Assembly (NCBI GenBank): GCA_937892915.1
Contig: CALBIC010000016.1
Coordinates: 1-64,000 of the forward strand
DNA length: 64,000 bases
Direction of reading: 5' to 3'
Origin: UBA5972 sp002430125
GTDB taxonomy: Bacteria; Pseudomonadota; Alphaproteobacteria; Rhodobacterales; Rhodobacteraceae
Part shown: positions 59,791-64,000 of the stretch, in pieces
How positions within the stretch are numbered: the first letter of the stretch is position 1
How the letters are laid out: each line of letters begins with the position of its first letter
The notes under the pieces: model-generated
Told to the model about the DNA's origin: nothing
Databases searched by the model: none
What the model saw: only the letters and a program-made list of their open reading frames with translations
Made by a program: the position numbers and the translations under genes

Positions 59791-60927
59791 ATGGATTTTC
59801 AACATACAGACGAACGCCAAATGCTGGGTGACACGCTGACGCGGTTTGTGGCGCAGGATTATCCGCTTAACGTGCGGCTTGCGGCAGGGGCCTCGGAACT
59901 GGGGTATGACGCGGCAAAATGGGCGGCTTTTGCGGAACTGGGCGTGATTGGTGCGCTGTTCTCCGAGGATGCTGGCGGGTTCGGCGGCGCCGGGTTTGAC
60001 ATCTCGGTGGTGTTTGAGGCGATCGGGCGCGGTTTGGTCGTGGAACCTTTCCTGCCGGTTTTGCTGGCAGGCGCGGTGTTGACGGCAGGCACAGCCGATC
60101 AACAAGCGCGGCTCGAGGCGATGATCGCCGGCGAAATCCTTGGTACTGTGGCACATTTTGAGGCGGATGACGGCTGTGATCCGACATATGTGGCGACCAC
60201 AGCGGCGCGCGACGGTGACGGTTGGGTGCTGAACGGGCACAAGGCAGTTGTGCGGGCGGCAAATGCTGCGGCGTTTCTGATCGTGTCGGCCCGCAGTTCT
60301 GGAAAATCGGGTGATCGCGATGGGATTTCGCTGTTTTTGGTGCCTGCCGGGACGGCGGGGATGAATCTCAGGGATTACCAAACCATTGATGGCGGGCGTG
60401 CGGCCGAGGTTGCGCTGACGGATGTCAGACTAGAGGCGGATGCGATAATCGGGGCCGAAGGGCAGGCGGTTGAGCCGCTCGAACAGGCGTTGGGGCGTGG
60501 ACTGCTGGCTTTGTGCGCCGAGGCGGTGGGCCTGATGGACGTGATGAAGGATATGACGATTGAATATATCCGCACCCGCAAGCAATTTGGCGTGCCGATC
60601 GGCAAGTTTCAGGCGCTGCAACACCGGATGGCGGAAATGTTGCTGGAGGTTGAACAGGCGCGATCAGCGGTGATCAATGCGGCATTCCACGAAGGCACGC
60701 CGGGGCCGGATCGCGAACGCGCCATGTCCGCTGCCAAGGTGACGATTGGCCGGGTTGGAACGTTGGTGGCCGAAGAAACCATTCAAATTCATGGCGGTAT
60801 GGGGATGACCTGGGAGTACCCGCTGGGGCATTATGCCAAGCGTCTGGTGATGATCGGACACGAATTGGGCGACGAGGATTATCATCTGATGCGCTATATC
60901 GCACTGGGCAAGGGCGTGGCGGCATGA
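59791..60927 (+). CDS. Acyl-CoA dehydrogenase family protein, likely partner subunit
   Basis: A 378-residue acyl-CoA dehydrogenase homologue. It has MDFQHTDERQMLGDTLTRFV, AVVRAANAAAFLIVSARSSG (beta domain), IEYIRTRKQFGVPIGKFQAL and the C-terminal EETIQIHGGMGMTWEYPLGH. It is more diverged from canonical enzymes in the middle domain. Its stop overlaps the next gene by four bases. With the preceding gene it probably makes a mixed alpha2-beta2 dehydrogenase. Confidence 0.92.
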   Translation: MDFQHTDERQMLGDTLTRFVAQDYPLNVRLAAGASELGYDAAKWAAFAELGVIGALFSEDAGGFGGAGFDISVVFEAIGRGLVVEPFLPVLLAGAVLTAGTADQQARLEAMIAGEILGTVAHFEADDGCDPTYVATTAARDGDGWVLNGHKAVVRAANAAAFLIVSARSSGKSGDRDGISLFLVPAGTAGMNLRDYQTIDGGRAAEVALTDVRLEADAIIGAEGQAVEPLEQALGRGLLALCAEAVGLMDVMKDMTIEYIRTRKQFGVPIGKFQALQHRMAEMLLEVEQARSAVINAAFHEGTPGPDRERAMSAAKVTIGRVGTLVAEETIQIHGGMGMTWEYPLGHYAKRLVMIGHELGDEDYHLMRYIALGKGVAA

Positions 60928-61712
60928 GCGGGGTTCTGGTTGAACGGCACGGTCCGGTCGTAAAGATCATTAACAACAATCCGGCGGCGCGCAACGCTCT
61001 GAGCTTTGCGTTTTCAACCGGCGCGACCGAGGCATTGAAGGCGGCTGGCGAAGACAAAACGGTGGCGGCAGTTGTCGTGTGCGGGGCCGAAGGATTTTTC
61101 TGCGCTGGCGGTGATTTGAATGTGCTGATCAAGCGGCGCGAGATGGCCGTGCCGGATCGGCTGGAAGCGATTGAAGTTCTGCATGGGCTTATTCGGGCGA
61201 TAAGGGCCTGCCCGAAACCGGTTATCGCTGCTGTTGAAGGTGGGGCCGCCGGTGCTGGCGCGCCGTTGGCGTTGGCGTGTGATATGATCGTAGCGGCCGA
61301 GGATAGTTATTTTGCGGTGAATTATCTGCGGGTTGGCTTGGCGCCGGATGGCGGATCGACCACATTTCTTGCCGAAGCATTACCAAGGCAATTGGCGAAT
61401 GAAATCATAATGTTCGGCGACAAAGTTCCTGTGGATCGTTTGCACCAGTTTGGGGTTATCAACAGGCTGACGGCACCAGGTCAAGCCGAGGCGGTGGCGC
61501 AGGAAATTGGTGAGCGGATCAACAAGGTCGGCCCCGAGGCGATTGCGGCGGCCAAGCGGTTGAACTTGGCGGCGCGGTCCAACTCGTTGGCAGATCAGCT
61601 TGATCTTGAGGCAATGGCAATGGCGGAATCGCAAGGTGGTGCAGAAAGCGGCGAAGGTATTTCGGCTTTTCTGGAAAAGCGGCGGGCAGATTTCACCAAA
61701 TTTCGCAAATAG
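60924..61712 (+). CDS. Enoyl-CoA hydratase/isomerase family protein
   Basis: A 262-residue crotonase: GFFCAGGDLNVLIKRREMAV (oxyanion-hole GGDL), AAVEGGAAGAGAPLALACDM and YLRVGLAPDGGSTTFLAEAL. In the usual position of the second catalytic Glu the residue is Asp (PDGG), as in PaaG/isomerase-like members, so isomerase or ring-opening activity is possible. It is coupled by four bases to the preceding dehydrogenase gene and is the last gene of the operon. Confidence 0.9.
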   Translation: MSGVLVERHGPVVKIINNNPAARNALSFAFSTGATEALKAAGEDKTVAAVVVCGAEGFFCAGGDLNVLIKRREMAVPDRLEAIEVLHGLIRAIRACPKPVIAAVEGGAAGAGAPLALACDMIVAAEDSYFAVNYLRVGLAPDGGSTTFLAEALPRQLANEIIMFGDKVPVDRLHQFGVINRLTAPGQAEAVAQEIGERINKVGPEAIAAAKRLNLAARSNSLADQLDLEAMAMAESQGGAESGEGISAFLEKRRADFTKFRK

Positions 61713-61837
61713 TTGCAGCGCTAGTTTGCCGTTGAGGCGAGAAAAAGAATTCACCCAATGCCCTAACCAAAGGCTTGTCATTTCGGTGAAACAACCCGAG
61801 CCTAGACCCAATTGCGAATCCTGTTTCGGAGCCTGTC

Positions 61838-62767
61838 ATGCGACCCAATGCTTTTACCAATCCCGGACGGTTTTTCCGGGGCAATCTGCACACCCATTCA
61901 AACCGCTCGGACGGCAAGCTGGATGATCACGAGGTTTGCCGCCGCTATAAAGCGCAAGGTTATGATTTCATAGCGCTAACAGATCATTTTGTCGGGCATT
62001 TTGACTATCCGATCAGCGACACCCGCGGGTTTCGGGATCAGGATTTCACCACGATTATTGGCGCGGAATTGCATTCCGGTGGTATGGCTAACGGCGAGTT
62101 GTGGCATATTCTGGCGGTTGGCTTGCCGTTTGATTTCGCGCCATCGAATACACCAACTTTCCAACCAATTGCCGATCAGGAAACCGGGCCTGAAATTGCC
62201 CGGCGCGCGGTTGCGGCCGGGGCGTTTGTGGCTGTGGCGCATCCGGAATGGTCGGGTCTAAGCGAGGCAGATGCCTTGTCGATTGAGGCAGCACATGCGG
62301 TTGAGATTTACAATCACGGCTGCCATGTTGAATGCGACCGAGGGCGCGGTTTTCACACAGCGGATCATTTGGCCAAGGCCGGGCGCCGGTTGAATTTCAT
62401 TGCTACCGACGACGCACATTTCGCGTATGGCAACAAAGATGCGTTTGGCGGTTGGGTGATGGTGAAGGCTGAGGAAAACTCGCCTGAGGCTTTGCTTGCG
62501 GCGCTAAAGGCGGGGGCGATGTATTCGTCAACCGGGCCGGATCTGGTGGATATCTCGGTTATTGGCGATCAGGTGGATGTGCGCAGTTCGGCGGTTGTCG
62601 GGATGATCGTGCAGGGGCAGGGCGTCGGCACAGCCAGTGCGTTTGGTGATTCGATGACGACCGCCAGTATTGATTGCGAGCGCCTTAGCGACAGTCCCTG
62701 GATCAGGGTCACGGTTTTTGATGCTGCCGGTCGCGCCGCATGGTCAAACCCCATTTGGCGCGACTGA
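61838..62767 (+). CDS. PHP-fold metallohydrolase (CehA/McbA-like)
   Basis: The 309-residue protein has a PHP metal site: GNLHTHSNRSDG (H18, H20) and DFIALTDHFVGH (D49, H50), then HPEWSG (H near 138) and FIATDDAHFAYGNKDAFGG. This matches the CehA/McbA group of PHP hydrolases, some of which cleave carbamate or phosphoester bonds. The C-terminal 80 residues form a beta domain. The true substrate is unknown. GGAG lies six bases before ATG. It stands alone, with 125 bases between it and the acyl-CoA operon. Confidence 0.88.
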   Translation: MRPNAFTNPGRFFRGNLHTHSNRSDGKLDDHEVCRRYKAQGYDFIALTDHFVGHFDYPISDTRGFRDQDFTTIIGAELHSGGMANGELWHILAVGLPFDFAPSNTPTFQPIADQETGPEIARRAVAAGAFVAVAHPEWSGLSEADALSIEAAHAVEIYNHGCHVECDRGRGFHTADHLAKAGRRLNFIATDDAHFAYGNKDAFGGWVMVKAEENSPEALLAALKAGAMYSSTGPDLVDISVIGDQVDVRSSAVVGMIVQGQGVGTASAFGDSMTTASIDCERLSDSPWIRVTVFDAAGRAAWSNPIWRD

Positions 62768-62773
62768 TCTGGT

Positions 62774-64000
62774 TTAGGATTTGCCGGAATTCGCGTCGAT
62801 AAAGTCGATCACCAGCGGGCGGATGTTCTTTTGCCAGCTCGAGCCGGAAAAAATGCCGTAATGTCCGGCGCCGGGCTCCAGATGGCTGGCTTTCATGCTG
62901 TCCGGCAGGCCAGTCAGCAGGGCCAGGGCTGCGACACATTGGCCTGGCGCGGTGATGTCGTCCTCCATCCCTTCAACGGTTTTGACGGCGGTCTGGGTGA
63001 TTTTCGAGAAATCGACCTTGTGATCGCCAATATAAAACCGGTTATCGGCGATATCGCGGCCTTTGAAGATGCGTTCGACCGTTGACAGGTAAAATTCAGC
63101 GGTCATGTCCATCACGGCCAGATATTCGTCGTAGAATTTGTTGTGCCGGTCATGCTCTTCAGCTTTGCCTGTCGCCACTGCGTTGATTTGATTTGTAAAT
63201 GCCTTGGCATGCGTTTCGGGGTTCATTGAAATGAACGACGCCAACTGCACGGATCCAGGATAGACCAGACGCCCGAAACCCTTGTGCTTAACGCCGACGC
63301 GCTGGATTACCGAACGTTCAAGTTGGCCCATGGTGACGCGGCGACCGAAATCAGTGACATCGGTGGCGGCTGCATCCGGATCAATCGGGCCACCGATCAA
63401 AGTCAGTGAACGCGGCTGGTGATCGGGCGATTGTTCGGCCAGATAAGCAGTCGCGGCCAATGCCAATGGGGCTGGCTGGCAGACGGCGATTACATGCGTG
63501 TCGCGGCCAAGATATTTCAGGAAATCAACCAGATAAAGCGTGAAATCTTCTATATCGAACTTGCCCTTGGAAACCGGAATGTCGCGCGCATTGTGCCAGT
63601 CTGTTATGAAAACGTCGCAATTTGGCAGTAGGCTGATGACAGTTTTGCGCAAAAGCGTGGCGTAATGGCCTGACATTGGGGCGATCAGCAAAACGCGGCG
63701 ATTCGGTGGGGTAGGGCGATCAACTTTGAACTGGATCAGATCACCAAACGGCTTTTCCACCAGCTTTTCGACTTTGACAACATATTCGCGGCCTGCTGTG
63801 ACGACTGTTTCGATGTTCCAGTCAGGCTTGGCCACCATGCGCGAAAAGGCGCGTTCGGCGACAACGCCCCATGCTGCAAAGGAGGCCGGGAGTGGACTGG
63901 GGGTCAATCCGAAGATTGGATTAGACCAAAAAGCCTTGGCGGTTGCGCCCATAAGCTCGCCGCCCTGACGGAAGCTTTCAAACATATCATAGGTTGCAAA
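62774..64000 (-). CDS. phaZ: Intracellular poly(3-hydroxybutyrate) depolymerase (N-terminus beyond right edge)
   Basis: Cytoplasmic PHB depolymerase that mobilises storage granules. The visible 403 residues from an internal Met at 63985 lack a signal peptide. The nucleophile is a Cys in HVIAVCQPAPLALAATAYL (C169 counting from that Met), as in type I PhaZ; VLLIAPMSGHYATLLRKTVI and DVFITDWHNARDIPVS precede it and HLEPGAGHYGIFSG holds the late His. Five more in-frame codons (FATYD) reach the window end, and homologues start a few residues further, so the true start is outside the window. Confidence 0.93.
   Translation of the reverse strand, partial: FATYDMFESFRQGGELMGATAKAFWSNPIFGLTPSPLPASFAAWGVVAERAFSRMVAKPDWNIETVVTAGREYVVKVEKLVEKPFGDLIQFKVDRPTPPNRRVLLIAPMSGHYATLLRKTVISLLPNCDVFITDWHNARDIPVSKGKFDIEDFTLYLVDFLKYLGRDTHVIAVCQPAPLALAATAYLAEQSPDHQPRSLTLIGGPIDPDAAATDVTDFGRRVTMGQLERSVIQRVGVKHKGFGRLVYPGSVQLASFISMNPETHAKAFTNQINAVATGKAEEHDRHNKFYDEYLAVMDMTAEFYLSTVERIFKGRDIADNRFYIGDHKVDFSKITQTAVKTVEGMEDDITAPGQCVAALALLTGLPDSMKASHLEPGAGHYGIFSGSSWQKNIRPLVIDFIDANSGKS

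Noticed and set aside
1..64000. CRISPR array, tRNA/rRNA, insertion sequence, prophage or defence system
   Set aside because: No regularly spaced direct repeats, no cloverleaf or CCA-ended structure, no transposase, integrase, phage or restriction gene could be seen by eye. The repeats found are dispersed palindromes.

Overview
The window reads as a chromosomal segment of an alphaproteobacterium, most likely of the Rhodobacterales (Roseobacter-like). Support comes from GcrA, an intracellular PHB depolymerase of the cysteine type, a nitrogen-PTS enzyme I (PtsP), a SqrR/BigR sulfide sensor, many GTG/TTG starts and GC-rich intergenic palindromes. Coding density is high. I see no tRNA, rRNA, CRISPR array, insertion sequence, prophage or plasmid origin.

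Layout. (1) 1-7.6 kb: the 5' part of an RTX-type calcium-binding protein, DUF3237, adenine phosphoribosyltransferase, a DUF900 lipoprotein, a DUF1989 protein, a LysE exporter, MTA phosphorylase, a flavin reductase, a GNAT protein and a CMD-like/Rieske fusion. (2) 7.6-19 kb: an MDR oxidoreductase with divergent LysR, then housekeeping genes (ptsP, lysC, SDR, DUF1178, NUDIX, gcrA, an orphan ABC-2 permease, argD-argF). (3) 19-29.6 kb: a complete 4-hydroxybenzoate/protocatechuate 4,5-cleavage pathway in two arms around an unusual LysR with two DNA-binding domains. The left arm is galB-ligK-galD-ligI-ligA-ligB-pobA. The right arm is a DUF1932 oxidoreductase, a second ligAB pair and ligC. (4) 29.8-42.2 kb: SelO, a DadA-like oxidase, a CobW GTPase coupled to a YtcJ-type amidohydrolase, a LysR and a five-gene dipeptide-type ABC transporter. 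(5) 42.3-49.2 kb: an orphan XdhC, an exported protein of unknown function, then a sulfide/persulfide cluster (SulP, DUF442 rhodanese-like protein, two YeeE/YedE proteins, metallo-beta-lactamase sulfur dioxygenase) opposite the BigR/SqrR regulator, and a DksA/TraR-type protein behind an FNR-like site. (6) 49.2-61.7 kb: a TetR-controlled divergent acyl-CoA catabolic regulon (three acyl-CoA dehydrogenases, FadB-type fusion, two SDRs, MaoC, ACAD11-like phosphotransferase, enoyl-CoA hydratase, MDR, DUF2855). (7) 61.8-64 kb: a PHP hydrolase and a PHB depolymerase cut by the right edge.

Together the genes describe a heterotroph that takes up peptides or amides, degrades lignin-type aromatics to pyruvate and oxaloacetate, oxidises an unidentified acyl-CoA substrate, detoxifies sulfide and stores carbon as PHB. 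The most interesting parts are the second ring-cleavage module, the tandem-HTH LysR, the CMD-like/Rieske fusion, the TetR acyl-CoA regulon and a family of compound palindromes built around a repeated 21-bp word.
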